64,000 nucleotides of DNA from Yponomeuta sedellus. Lineage: Eukaryota > Arthropoda > Insecta > Lepidoptera > Yponomeutidae. The notes below the pieces were generated by a model that was not told the origin of the DNA, searched no databases, and saw nothing but the letters and a program-made list of their open reading frames with translations. The first letter of the stretch is position 1. Each line of letters opens with the position of its first letter. The stretch spans positions 19,737,497-19,801,496 of the forward strand of contig OW203725.1 of the NCBI GenBank assembly GCA_934045075.1, written 5' to 3'. The position numbers and the translations under genes were made by a program. Shown piece by piece: positions 23,367-35,007 of the stretch.

Positions 23367-25550
23367 GAGACCACGCACTGTAACTGACTCTACGGAGATG
23401 CAACGTCTCGAGCACGAAAGTTTGAAACAGTTTGACAAACAACGGAACGTGACAAATTAAAGCTCGCAAAGCGCCGGGCGAGGTGATACGTTTGTCCTTA
23501 CGTAAGTCCAGTCTAGACGGCGCTAGGCTAGTTTTTTTTATTCTTTGTCTGTTTGAGCAACTGATATCTTATTAATTGGAGCAAACTCTACTGCAATAAA
23601 AAATAACTAACAACCCGACTGCTGAGCATTAACTACTAGGGACTAACCTAGATATCTTTTAAAGAGTTACTTTACTGTGTTCGAGTTCCTCCTGCTTAGT
23701 AGTTAATATTCAGCATTCAGGTTGTTCTTTTTTATTTCATTTTTATTTTTTTATGGACTTACGCTGATTTGATGTAGCCCATGGCAATCGTGCAAACATG
23801 ACAATACTCACCGTGATTTATGATCATGGTCAATATTGTTGTAACAACCAAATCTTCGCCTATATTCAGTTAAATTCATTTAAGTAGGTATTTTTACGTA
23901 ATTACGTTGTTTGTACAACACGTCAGTAAAGCGTATTTAGTACGCTTTACTGGTGTAAAATGATAATAAAATACTTTTAATTACTAATATATTTTGTAAT
24001 TTAAATATTTTTGTCACTACATCGATTAGAGGTTGTAATAATATACTCAAAGACAGACAGAAAAGGCTCTAACAGGTCGTTAAGGTTTCAACAGTATGAG
24101 AGAGACAATCTATGTTGCCATTATGCGGCTTGTGCCGGGTACGGACAGACCAACAGAAAGTTATAATGAATGAATTAAATTGGACCAACTAATAAAGTGT
24201 ATATCAGTGTTTCGCAAACTTATTGTGTTCCAGGTACATCTACCGAAATAGAAAATTTCTGAAGAGTTTGACAAAAGAGGAACACCATTATTTGCAACAA
24301 AATTTGTATGATACTTTGCAAAAAGTGACACAGTGAAAAATATCAATATAGCCATAGATATTTTTAGAATTTGCACAGCCACCTAGTCACAGGGCGTCCT
24401 ACGCTGCGATTAGGTAATGAATATTTATAATTATACCACACCCACTCAGAAAGTATCTCATTGCTCGTTCATTAACGGGTTACAAAGTTAGTAATTTCTG
24501 CCTCATCATAAGTCATAAGTCTGTGCGCAGCATTAGATACATGAATATTTAATCCGGGAAAAGTTATATAGTATTTAATTCCCGCCCTCCGTAGCAGGGC
24601 AGGAATATTGCATGAAAATCCATACCTGTCTTGCTAGCATTCTTTTGTTTTTTAGAAAAGAAAATTAAAAAAAAAATAAAGAGGTGGGATTTTTCTTTTT
24701 ACTCGATTTATTGAATGGAGGCGAATCTTTTTCTACACTAGCAAAAAAAAATAAGAAAGTGCGACAATTGCTTTTGTTTAGTAAAATTTAGTTTTTTACT
24801 AAATTGGTAATTTAACAGTTCGCTTTATTTATTCTAACAAAATATTGTTTTTTAATTTTCCTTCTAGGCGTACTATAAAGTACTGTGTATCACTCGGGAG
24901 AAAGCTCTATTTCTGTTCTCGAGTTTTAAACAGACACTCGAACTGTAATAGATACTTTTTTCCTCTCGGTGTACAATGTACTATTTAACCAATCGCAAAC
25001 AAATCTGAAACACAACAATAAGGTACATCGGTAGAACAGAGCGAGCGAGCTGTGAGCGTGTTAGCTGATGGACCGTGAATGGGCCGGGCAAGGCCGGATC
25101 CTCGCTCCGGTGCCTGCTTTGTCCCCTTCCGCGTTGCATTGCCGGATTGCGACACATGTGCAGTCACCTCGCGATTATTGGGTTTTATTATCTGCGGCTT
25201 GAAGTACTGGATATGTTGGGAGACGGGGTCTTTGGTTAGTTCTGCGTCTTATGCCCTAAGTATCGGTGTTTGGTCGTTGTGACAACCTATTAACTACTAC
25301 TCCAGACAGCGGCTTTTTGTTGTAGACGATGGTAGCCAGAACCCATACTTTTGGTTCAGCTTGTCAATAATGTAGGTTACATAAGATCTGTCTGATAGGT
25401 TGAAACCTATGACCTCATTGACCTATGCCTAGGTTCAGTTTTCAATAAGGCATTTTCTGCTCTGGTTTGGGTAATCTTCGTAATACTCAATTCTTGCAAC
25501 ACGTCGATTAGTTTGATAATAATTATAAATTTAGTTTTACAACGTTTGTT
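23367..25550. other. Non-coding stretch
   Basis: No supported gene. A perfect 12-bp inverted repeat (23924-23935 and 23941-23952, 5-nt loop) is present. A GC-richer patch at 25030-25280 is open on both strands for 60-67 codons, without recognisable motifs. Confidence 0.5.
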
Positions 25551-25839
25551 TTTTTTTAATGCAGTAACCCGTGCTAGGGACTATTTTAAAAACCTATTTA
25601 GAGGCTAAAAAATCCACCCATGCCGGGACGAGCAAGTTGCTGCCTGTACGTAATAAGGAAAGTATTGTAGAGGTTCGAAATATCACTGATGCCCGTGAGT
25701 CGCCCATTAGCTCAGTTGGGAGAGCGCTGGCACGGTTAGCCAGAGGTCGCGGGTTCGAGTCCCGGCATGGGTGGAATTTTTAGCCTCTAAATAGGTTTTT
25801 AAAAATGTTCTTAGCACGAGTTAGTGCATTTAAAAAAAG
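25551..25839 (+). repeat. SINE family A copy with ~79-bp terminal inverted repeats
   Basis: The 3' end (tRNA 3' half, 'ctctaaataggttttt', 'cttagcacgagttagtgcat') occurs forward at 25760-25838 and inverted at 25551-25629. A shortened head and full tRNA-like segment (about 25699-25772) lie between. No clear target duplication was found. Confidence 0.85.
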
Positions 25840-25864
25840 AATATAATCATGTGGGTACCTACAG

Positions 25865-26116
25865 CGATATCATTGCGATGTAAAACCTAACTGCAAAGTA
25901 AGGTAATCGGGGCTGCAAGTGATGCAAATTACTTCAGCCAGATGTTGCTGCCTGTACGTAATAGAGAGAATGTTGTAAAGAGGTTCGAAATTTCACTGAT
26001 GCCGGTGAGTCGCCCGATTAGCTCGGGAGAGCGCTGGCACGGTTAGCCAGAGGTCGCGGGTTCGAGTACAGGCATGGGTGGAATTTTTAGCCTCTAAATA
26101 GGTTTTTAAAAAACGT
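25865..26116 (+). repeat. SINE family A copy with long 5' head
   Basis: Retains the longest head seen ('gatatcattgcgatgtaaaa' through 'cggggctgcaagtgatgcaa'), then the tRNA-like segment with a small deletion in the D-arm. Ends at 'aataggtttttaaaaaa' without the distal tail. Confidence 0.88.
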
Positions 26117-26247
26117 TAGATTTTTTGTTTTTAATTAATATTTTACATTGTTTACAGTTTTTATGCCTTTTAATGATAGATGTTTAAAACTCATTTGAAT
26201 GAACTTATGCTTCTAATAGATACCTATTACAATTATATAAAATTACT

Positions 26248-26460
26248 AGCTGATCCCGCAAACGTTGTTTTGCCGTACTAATTAGCCTATGAACTATTTT
26301 CAGATCTACCAAATGTACACAAAGAATTTAGTGGAACGAGATTTTTATATATAAAATGTAAACCATTATATTTCGAAATATATGAAGCTGACAAAAAACT
26401 CACTAAAACAAAAGTTGTTCATAAACACGTGGAACAGAGTTTAAATAAAGTGTCCCAGGC
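26248..26460 (-). mobile_element. Helitron-like fragment, reverse
   Basis: The left edge 'a|ctagctgatcccgc' is the reverse of a ...GATCAGCTAG|T terminus typical of lepidopteran Helitron-like repeats. The other end is not identifiable. Confidence 0.5.
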
Positions 26461-26708
26461 ATTGTTATTTATTTAGGTAACCCTGTATGCACTAATGATT
26501 GCACTCAGAGTGTTTCGTTTTCACAACTTTGTTTTATAGGAGGACAGAAATAGCAGCCGCCCACTAAATTTGTCACCGCTCTTCCGCATATCAATGTTGT
26601 AATGATCTATTTTCCAGTTGAATAGGCCGCCTATAAATAATTACACTTCCGTGAATTGTCCTTTCCATGATTTATGGATTTTACAGCTTAAAAGGCATAT
26701 CGATCGAT

Positions 26709-27064
26709 AGCAACCCTTGTATGTCCCCACTGCTGGGGCACGTGTCTCTTTCTGCATCGCGGGATGGTTAGGCCATACTCCACCACGGGGGCCTAGTCCT
26801 GGTTGATTGAGGATTGTAAGACAGTGGCGGGCCTTACTGTCAGAAGTTATCAAGCCGCCCATGAGGCCTCTGACATGGCTTAACTACTGCCATTACATGA
26901 CAGCCGGCACCTACGGCTTAACGTGCCTTGCGCAGCACGGAAACGCTCGGAAAAATGCCACTAGCGGTAGTTACGGGACGGTCACCCATCCTGCACCTGA
27001 CCGCGCCTGTTGTTACTTAAGTCCAGTGATTGATTCCAATCACTCAGTTCGACTAGGCCACAAG
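26709..27064 (-). repeat. Interspersed repeat family X copy, reverse
   Basis: Full-length reverse copy: 'cttgtatgtccccactgctg' at the left, 'gaaaaatgccactagcggta' in the middle and 'gattgattccaatcactcag' at the right. The 111-codon frame across it (26807-27142) is repeat-derived. Confidence 0.88.
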
Positions 27065-27693
27065 CGCTTCTGGCATAAATGCGGCGTATTATATAATGCG
27101 TGTAATGCTCCATCCCGCCAATGTAGAGACAAGGCGTACTAAAAGCAAGAACGCATTTATTTCCCGTTTGGAAGTTTTCTAATTTTGTGCGAAAACTTCG
27201 CAAAACTTCCGCATAACCAAATTGACATTTTGCGTGAGAAAGTGTTTCCTGCGTCGCAAGTCCCCGTTGCGAAATCTCCCAACTTAATCACCATTCGCCC
27301 TGGAGTTAATTCCAGCTGATGTTATCAAACTAAATGTTGTGCCATTACGCCTGTTTTAATAACCTTTCCTTGGCCAAAAGAAATAAAGTTGAAGCCCGAA
27401 TCGTTTCTTTGTTATGGTCTATAATTACTTATGTGACGTATCGTACGATAGAGTTCTAGGCGAGTATCTCCGTAATACAGTTTGATGGTTATGCAGCTAG
27501 GAGATTCGCGTAAAGAATAAACTAGACTAAACAACATTACATTGGATTGGATTGACAAATCCAATGTAATGTTATTTAGGTCTTCACGTGAAACAGTGTC
27601 ATTACATAAAATCTACTCCATATTGCGTAGCATCCGTAAGTTGGGTTAAATTTTTAATTTACGTTAATAGCGCGCAGGCGAACATAAACGATG
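27065..27693. other. Non-coding stretch with a perfect 16-bp inverted repeat
   Basis: Arms 27533-27548 and 27558-27573 ('aacattacattggatt') pair perfectly across a 9-nt loop. Nothing else recognised. Confidence 0.7.
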
Positions 27694-27925
27694 TTTTAAA
27701 AACCTATTTAGAGGCTAAACATTCCACCCATGCCGGGATTCGAACCCGCGACCTCTGGCTATCCGTGCCAGCGCTCTTACCAACTGAGCTAATGGGCGAC
27801 TCACCGGCATCAGTGAAATTTCGAACCTCTTTACAACATTCTCTGTATTACGTACAGGCAGTGACATCTGGCTGAAGTAATTTACATCACTTGCATCCCC
27901 GAGACCTACTTAGGTTTTTCATCTA
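27694..27925 (-). repeat. SINE family A copy, reverse
   Basis: The reverse complement contains the head, the tRNA-like segment (about 27725-27799) and 'cctctaaataggttttta', ending at the internal A-run. The head has lost about 7 bp of the 'ctttgcagtt' block. Confidence 0.88.
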
Positions 27926-28029
27926 AATATTGGTAACATGACCAATGAAAGTAATCAAACTTTCTTATAACTTCGACATGTGTCTTTAATTTCCGAATTT
28001 TTCTTAAATCATTATTTATCATATCAGCG

Positions 28030-28250
28030 GTGATAGCGGAGCTGTAGAACGCCGGCCGCACATTAGAGGTCGTGAGTTCGAACCCCGGCGTGAATGTACC
28101 AATCACTTTGCTTTCTCAGTTACGTACACTTTTGGAGTTGTATCAGCAATGCCACTCGCTAACGGTGCAGAAAAACATCGTGAGGAAACCTGAGGGTCTG
28201 AGGTGTTGCCTTGCACGGGGAAGTTTATAGGCTACATAAAAAAAAAAACG
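28030..28250 (+). repeat. SINE family C copy (tRNA-related head)
   Basis: B-box 'gagttcgaaccccgg', then 'cactttgctttctcagttac', 'gaaaaacatcgtgaggaaac' and the 3' end 'gtttataggctacataaaaa'. Related copies: 28741-28860, 34545-34690, 37527-37705 (+), 43333-43505 and 61670-61930 (-). Confidence 0.75.
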
Positions 28251-28465
28251 TTGTTTTTATTTTAAAAATGGTCAAATCGATATTTTTTCTCATTCGTCAA
28301 GCCTATGCCACACTAACCATCTACCTTTTAAGCTATTTGTTAACTTCGCCGAACATTGGCTCGGAACAGACTCTACCCACTACAGCGTCGCCATTAAGAC
28401 CAAGATAAACCCGACATTACGAGCCAAACGAGCAGACTAATCATCTCCATCTCTTTTGCCCGCAG

Positions 28466-28682
28466 GGGACGAAACTATGGATCATAATGGAGTACCTCGG
28501 CGGGGGCTCCGCCCTCGACCTGATGAAGGCGGGGAACTTCGAGGAGATGCACATAGCAGTCATACTCCGGGAAGTCTTACGGGGCCTCGACTACCTACAC
28601 TCAGAGCGGAAGCTGCACAGAGACATCAAGGCCGCGAATGTGCTGCTCAGCGAGATGGGTGACGTGAAACTGGCGGATTTTG
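28466..28682 (+). CDS. GckIII: GCK-III kinase, first exon in window (hinge, HRD loop)
   Basis: This exon follows a 'ttttgcccgcag' acceptor and ends 'gcggattttg|gtaagt'. It encodes '[19 protein letters not shown]' (kinase hinge), '[15 protein letters not shown]', the catalytic loop '[11 protein letters not shown]' and 'VKLADF', with the first base of the DFG glycine codon (phase 1). The wording is that of MST3/STK24, STK25, MST4 and fly GckIII, Ste20-type kinases acting in STRIPAK signalling. It starts in phase 0 near family residue 105, so the N-lobe (glycine loop, VAIK lysine, helix C) must be on upstream exons that I could not find. Those are either in the large stretch before 28466 or outside the window. 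Confidence 0.97.
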
Positions 28683-28740
28683 GTAAGTTTCTCGAGTTTT
28701 TTTTCCTGATTTTTGAGGGGGAATCCGAATAATTGAGGTG

Positions 28741-28860
28741 TTCAAATAACACGGCGCTTGAAACTGCCACGGTGGTAATGAAACCCATACTCTCTCTCTG
28801 AGAGAAGGCCTGTGCATTGCAGTGGGACCTTTATAGGCTACATAAAAAAGTGTGGGCATT
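28741..28860 (+). repeat. SINE family C 3' fragment in intron
   Basis: 'gaaacccatactctctctct' to 'ctttataggctacataaaaa'; 5'-truncated. Confidence 0.7.
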
Positions 28861-29967
28861 GAGCAACTGTAAGTTAATGATAATGATAACAGATTGCGAA
28901 ACACAATTTCACAATTACATAATCACTATAGGTACTTTGGTTTCGAAGTCTTTCTTTCAACCAGTATGGTGTCCTCAACTCCGTTAAGTGATGTTTAGTT
29001 TGTATGTTGAACTTGAGCCTCAGTTTTGGCGACGGTTCAAAAGTTTCTGTCCTTTTATTTGCTAACGAAATTGGCTACAGTGTCTATGGGAAAATATTCC
29101 AGTTACGCCCAGTACCGAAGGACTTGGTTATCCTCTATCTATCGATATGTACGAGTATTTATCTATTCGAATCGAATTGCCCAATGTCATTTTAAAATAA
29201 TGCATTGAATTGACTTCCAACTTATTCTGTTAAAGTGGTCATTATTCTTTATATACTACTTTTGACCTAAAGCCAGTTAAACATCCAAATGTTGTAGCTC
29301 GATTTAGCTGTTCAAAGCAGAAAGTAGAGAAAAGAGTTCAAGTAATCCTTTTCATAATAAGAAAAACAAAGAGAGCACGAACAAATACTGCAGCTTGATT
29401 CGTTAACTAAGTAAGCGGAGTAAACAAACGAAGTAAGGACTCGGCGCCTAATTAATAAGATTACGCAAAGTACAAAGCATATCGGGGCTAAATACTCGGA
29501 TGTAGGCCGACGAATAAAGCTTATACCATTGAAGGCTGCTAAGCTCGGCTTTGGTGGGCCGCCTAAACACATCTTACTGTTGTACCGAGGCCCGGCATTA
29601 CGCCCGTGCACTTTGGCCGCCCGCCAGCTTTCGATGTTTTTGGACCACAAAATAGCTAAGTGCAGAAATCTTTCATGGCATAGATTCTGCTAATACATTG
29701 TATTTATTTATTTAATGGTATGAAAAAAAAAAACCCACGTGACTCGACCATGTATCTATGCTGTAGGCAAAGTCACAGGGCACTCTTTTACTGCTGGATC
29801 TGGACAAAGGTACGGCATTTCTTCCTGTTCTCGGCAATCTTGGAACAACTACGTAAAGTTTATAATAATATTTTTTTGAGTTATCTATTCTAATGGTCTT
29901 ATGTGTGTTGTATTAATCATATTTCGAACAGTTTGATATCTTTTAGCTGACTTAACCATGCCCTTTA
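28861..29967. other. Kinase intron sequence, nothing recognised
   Basis: Part of the 4.5-kb intron between the first two kinase exons. No exon or named repeat is supported. Confidence 0.5.
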
Positions 29968-30180
29968 CCTGCCTCGTTGATCTAGCGGTATCAAGTCTGA
30001 TTACCATGCCGGACGTGGGGTTCGATTCCCAATGGGGGCCGCAGTACTTTTGTATATATGTTCAAATCGGGGTGTATTTCCATAATGTGATGTCTTTGTC
30101 TGGTTACCAGCACTGGGCATCCTAGTTTGGGACCATGAAAAGTTATTGTATTTTGTGAAAATTATTATTATTATATTAAA
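29968..30180 (+). repeat. SINE family E copy (tRNA-like head)
   Basis: 'tgcctcgttgatctagcggt' (A-box) and 'ggggttcgattcccaa' (B-box) are spaced as in a tRNA. The body has 'tggttaccagcactgggcat' and an AT-rich (ATT)n tail. A reverse relative lies at 16745-16982. Confidence 0.75.
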
Positions 30181-30451
30181 ATGATTAAATAAAATAATAT
30201 GTTTGTTTAATATTATACAATATTATGTAACTAATTATTAATTCTTAAAAGAACTGAGTATTGAACCAGCATATATCTTGACCTACCTTTCTCTTTTTTC
30301 CGCTAAATATGTATTTACTAAGCAGATATTTGTATTAATTTGGAGAATGCATTTCATTACGCATTAGTTTAACTCTAAAGTAATTAAGAAATTTGCAAAT
30401 ATTTCATATTGAAATCATCATTAACGTGCAAGTTTAAACAAGGCTATATTT

Positions 30452-30663
30452 TTTTATTTTTAATGCACTAACCCGTGCTAAGGACAATTTTAAAAACCTA
30501 TTTAGAGGCTAAACGTAATACAGAGAATAATGTAAAGAGGTTCGAAATTTCACTGATGCCGGTGAGGCGCCCATTAGCTCAGTTGGATAGAGCGCTGGCA
30601 CGGATAGCCAGAGGTCGCGGGTTCGAATGGGTGGAATTTTTAACCTCTAAATAGGTTTTTAAA
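30452..30663 (-). repeat. SINE family A copy with 5' inversion and target duplication
   Basis: Flanked by 'aggctatattt' (30441-30451) and 'aggttatattt' (30664-30674), an 11-bp duplication with one mismatch. Read on the minus strand, the 3' tail is sense and the tRNA-containing 5' part is inverted, starting at the internal A-run. The T-arm is shortened. Confidence 0.85.
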
Positions 30664-30674
30664 AGGTTATATTT

Positions 30675-33161
30675 ATTTGTGCAAACAAAACAAGTGGCGA
30701 AGCAACTCCACTAATTAGGAAGAAATTTCACTAGACGCGCTGGATTGTTTTTTTATGTTTATACTTCTTACAAAAACGGATGCTTTGTGAACTACCCCAG
30801 GATATCACAAACATAGAAACACCCTCCCAAATCAAAGTACGGTGGTTCCAAGTGGCAACGAACCCACGACTTGTGTTAATGTTTACCAAACGTGATACCC
30901 CTAAACCAATGATCCGGTGAAGCCCACAACCACATCCAAGGCTTCCTTTACCAAGTTTTCCTCTACAAAAGGACCTTCTACGCCTTTATGATGTGGCGCT
31001 TTCAATATTGGAACCGTCCCTCGCGTGGGACGCCTTTGTGAGCGGAGTAACCTTTCACACTCGGCGAAAAGGTTAAATATATTTACGCGAACACGTCTCA
31101 CGACATGCCAATGTCAAGCCCTTTAGCTGACTAGCATCGTGTATGCTATGGCTGTTTGTCTCCCAAAGAGCTTTTAGTCTGGCTTTTACAAAGATGTAGG
31201 TCGCAATCGTGGAATCGTTGATGGACTACGTCAATAGTGTTAACGAAAGAAATTGGTAGTTGGGTTAGATTTTTCTTGAATTTATGAGATAGGAATGACC
31301 TGGAAAAAACAAACACCTTGATAGACATTATTACAGTCTAACTTTTAGAATATACCTCGGATGCTATCGAATAGATACGGATATATTCGTGTAATAGAAA
31401 TATCGGAACTAATACTTACATAACTTTTGAAAATAGTGAAGAAAAGTTTTATAAAGAGCAGGAAGTATTATTTATTACACTCGTGTGCTTTCGGCGATAA
31501 CCGAAGCCTACTCTAGAGGCCGAGGTATGTTCGAAAAGCTAACAGACTGTACTTCCCGTATTTTAACGATTAAAATCAATTGTTTGTTTCCATGTAAACC
31601 AAAGCTGAATAAAATGAAATACAATACGCAATTCTCTAGATATTATTATGCTTCTCAGACGATATGAGTGCGTGTTTTATTATGATTTTGTTGTTTGTTA
31701 TGATTTTACACAACGTATTGGTTGCATAAGTTAGTGTAATTACATTCCCACCAACCTATTGACCTGTGCTATTGTGCATTGAATCTTACGCAATCGTGAT
31801 AACAAAAGCAATTATACGCCCGTCTTCTCTCAGGTTGGCATAAGTGTTTCTTTTATCAGAAATTCTAATACCATTATTGTTAGATTTGTTGCTCATTGCT
31901 GAAATCCCGGAAGTATCCCAAAATCGTAAAATGAGTATTAAGGCGTTTCGGGGCGCTAACTAGCGCCATTGATCATAGGTTCTAGACTGTAGGTTCTAAA
32001 AATAGCTGTCACAATTGTTGAGATTTGTCATGTTCACTTTTAGATAAAAACGTATCATAAAACAAGTTATGATTTTTTTCCATTGGCGGCGCTGGTTAGC
32101 GCCTTTAAGCGCCTCAAGTAAAATAAAGTATGACCTTCCATTTATAATCAGACTTCAGTACCTAGGTCAGGTATCTGTCTAATTTACGTATGAATTTAAC
32201 GATTTATCTTGCACTTGCGTACACGTGACCTGAGTGTAATTGAGATTATGTAGTTACACCATGTTACACCCACAAAAAAACGATCACCTCCTTGGAACTT
32301 CTCCAATTATAATGTGCGATTGCAAAAGTTCTTATTTATTTACTTATTTCATAGAAAAATAATGAGTACATACTTATTTTAATTATTTGCTTTTATTTTA
32401 GACGTAGATTCAACTCAAAACAAAACTCGACGTGGTCTCAAACGTGGGTACCCTATGCTATGGCAACTACACAAGGACATTACAGATATAGAAACTCTAT
32501 AGTTAACCTCAGCTGGAGGACTAACCTTTGTTGTCTACACGCCTACAGGTGTCTCCTGGCCACATCACTTTTTTCTCATAAAGGGCGACAGCCTTAATTA
32601 CAAGAGCCCTGTGAGATTTGTTTTAAAAAATCTAGCTAGCGGTATACTTTAAGCTCTGTAAAACATTATAGAGATAGTGAATTTCGTGGTGCTATTTCGG
32701 AGAGTGATTCTTGCGAGACGATAAATGTAAAGGTTTCTCAAAAATGTAGAAAACTTAAAGTTACCAACTAAAGGTACGTAAAACGATAACGCACCTTGGA
32801 CGATACTATGTAACGTCTTCACTGTATGGACTTGTCTGGTTTAACCTACTCCGAACTGATTTGGGTTTGAACGCATGAATGGATCTGGTGCGCAAGTAAA
32901 TTTGCAGTAGTTCCATAAAGGAAAAATCTATGAAGGATAAAAATATACAATTCAATTAAATTTATTTCAACGTAAAGAATTTACATTTTGTTTGCTGAAT
33001 GTCAATGTAAAATGTAAGCCGCTGCCTTCGTGTCGTATTGTAGCGGAGAAAAAGGTAGCGAGAAAAAAAACTCCATTCTGACCATCTCCCACTTAGCAGA
33101 CGAATCATCTCGAACGTTTCACCATCACCACTAACTGACGACCCACTTCTCCAAATTGCAG
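30675..33161. other. Kinase intron sequence, nothing recognised
   Basis: No exon-like frame with splice signals and no named repeat up to the acceptor of the next exon ('ccaaattgcag'). Confidence 0.5.
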
Positions 33162-33454
33162 GTGTCGCCGGTCAGCTCACAAACACAACTAGCAAACGCA
33201 ACACATTCGTCGGCACCCCATTCTGGATGGCGCCCGAGGTTATAAAGCAGTCGTGCTACGACAGCAAGGCTGACATCTGGTCCCTGGGCATCACGGCCAT
33301 AGAACTGGCCAAGGGCGAACCGCCCAACTCAGAGCTCCATCCGATGAGAGTGCTCTTCCTAATACCCAAGAATAACCCCCCTCAACTGACCGGGAGCTAC
33401 TCGAAGCCGTTCAAAGAGTTTGTCGAGGCGTGTCTGAATAAGGATCCGGAAAAT
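33162..33454 (+). CDS. GckIII: GCK-III kinase, activation loop and C-lobe exon
   Basis: Starts after 'ccaaattgcag', completing the DFG glycine. It gives '[20 protein letters not shown]' (activation segment; the Thr of 'NTFVGTPFW' is the family's activating phosphorylation site), '[20 protein letters not shown]', '[20 protein letters not shown]' and '[12 protein letters not shown]'. It ends 'ACLNKDPEN|gtaagt' in phase 0. Nearly every residue matches the family pattern, including APE and the DIWSLG Asp. A decayed copy of its last ~45 bp and donor lies in the following intron at 34201-34245. Confidence 0.98.
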
Positions 33455-34200
33455 GTAAGTAGCTTTTGTAAATTTCTTTGTGATGGGGGTAATCCCGCTT
33501 GTACGACGAGGTAAGTAGTTAATTGGTTTACTCGATGAGACTAGTTTGACAAGGACATTTGTTCTCGGAAAAAAAAAATGTTTTTTATGTAGGGCGATGA
33601 TCGGCAAAACGTTCCTCGGTTATTCCATTCATAGAAATTATTTTAAAAAAACCGACTTCAAAAGTCTTTGAAGTCGGTGCCAATTTACATGACCAACATA
33701 ATGTACATTTTGAGCACAAACTACAAAATGTATTTCTACAATATCTATACATGTATGTACCTACTAGGACACATAAGAAACATAACATAATCTCATACCT
33801 GTATCCCAGAGGTGTAGGCAGACACCAGGGACTGCCACTTGTCACGATCCTGACAGATCACCTTCGCTTCCTCAACATTCATAAGTCGTTGCATGCACGC
33901 CGCTTCCAGGTACCTACTAGGAATTTCATGAAAGATAGATACATAGATATGCGCAGTGCAAGACTACAGGAATGGGAATGAGTATAAGTTGATCAAAAGT
34001 AGATTGATGTTATATTTAAGTCACTTCGCCTTCTATTAAGTTAGTAGTAAACGGTACCTACTGAAAACTAGAGGTTATCATTCATTCTATTGTAAGCCAC
34101 TGATTCATCTAAGTCTAAGATATATACTCGTATTATCTAATGTCTACCTATAATTGAATAAATAATTGGTTCTCTCGGTAAATTTGGTATGACAATGCTA
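33455..34200. other. Kinase intron sequence with a short inverted repeat
   Basis: 'aaaaaaccgacttcaaaag' and 'ctttgaagtcggtg' form a hairpin at about 33645-33682 (arms 'ccgacttcaaaag'/'ctttgaagtcgg'), a short inverted repeat also common in insect genomes. Otherwise nothing. Confidence 0.6.
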
Positions 34201-34245
34201 TCAACGAGTTTGTCCGGGCGTGCCTGAATAAGGATTCGAGAAAAT
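34201..34245 (+). pseudogene. Decayed duplicate of the preceding kinase exon's 3' end
   Basis: Reads 'EFVRACLNKDSRK' followed by 'gtgagtggc', against '[13 protein letters not shown]' and 'gtaagtagc' at the true exon end (33412-33463). Similarity covers about 50 bp across exon and donor, with several substitutions and one extra base that shifts the frame. No matching acceptor or upstream coding sequence is seen. It looks like a local duplication of part of exon and intron rather than a usable exon. Confidence 0.8.
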
Positions 34246-34544
34246 GTGAGTGGCGTCTTTGTGGACGGTCTAGGAAGTCTGGATATCGGTTCAAACACTT
34301 GGAAGATATTACATTACTTTTCAAGTGAGTGCATTGCAGCGTCGCATTGTAGTTATTGGTTCATTTCTGTGAATAGACGTAGTAATGCACACGTAGCACA
34401 CCTGGGTTATCGCTTTAACGGGAAGATCTAGTATAATTTTTGAGTTTGTTTTAGACTTTATTTCAAAGTGATAAGATCCAATTTATAATGAGAACTGTTA
34501 GACGATTACCAGACAAAAGTTCTTGTAACGTTTACTAAGTCGCA

Positions 34545-34690
34545 GTTCGTGGGTTCGAAACCCGTATGTACCTACTGTTGAGTTTGTATTCTAAGTTACG
34601 TACTTTTGTGAAGTTATAGTAGCAATACCATTCACTAACTGTGAAGGGAAACATCGTGAGGAAACCTTAATGTCTGAAGTGATGACGTAC
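34545..34690 (+). repeat. SINE family C copy
   Basis: B-box 'gtgggttcgaaacccg', then 'agttacgtacttttgtgaag' and 'gaaacatcgtgaggaaacct'. Confidence 0.7.
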
Positions 34691-34846
34691 CTCATATCGA
34701 TAAAAACCATTGATCACATAGTCTACGAATGTGAATCGACCAAGTACTATGGGCTGAGAGACGATTTCATAAACCTCTCCGGTGACTCGGCTATGTACGT
34801 TAATAATTGTAAATTTTGACCTAAAATATTTGACTAACTTTGACAT

Positions 34847-34910
34847 GATTATATTATTTTTAATGCACTAACCCGTGCTAAGGACAATTTTTTAAAACCC
34901 TATTAATCCT
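34847..34910 (-). repeat. SINE family A 3' end, reverse
   Basis: The minus strand gives the family 3' end ('tccttagcacgggttagtgc' plus A-rich tail), 5'-truncated. An 8-bp duplication 'tttgacat' (34839-34846, 34911-34918) flanks it. Confidence 0.8.
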
Positions 34911-34992
34911 TTTGACATTTAATTATGATTAGTTATAAACGCATTGTATCTATACCTGAGCCAAATTCGATAACGAATGGCGATAAACAAAC

Positions 34993-35007
34993 CGTTGCTA
35001 GGCAACG
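34993..35007. promoter_or_regulatory. RFX X-box-like palindrome
   Basis: 'cgttgctaggcaacg' is a perfect 7-bp inverted repeat around one base and fits the RFX consensus (GTTGC-N-GGCAAC type). Its role in an intron is unknown. Confidence 0.35.

Noticed and set aside
26807..27142. 111-codon frame
   Set aside because: Lies across a reversed copy of dispersed repeat family X; other copies do not conserve the frame.
28456..28662. Alternative plus-strand frame over the first kinase exon
   Set aside because: Out of frame with the kinase motifs [11 protein letters not shown] and LADFG.
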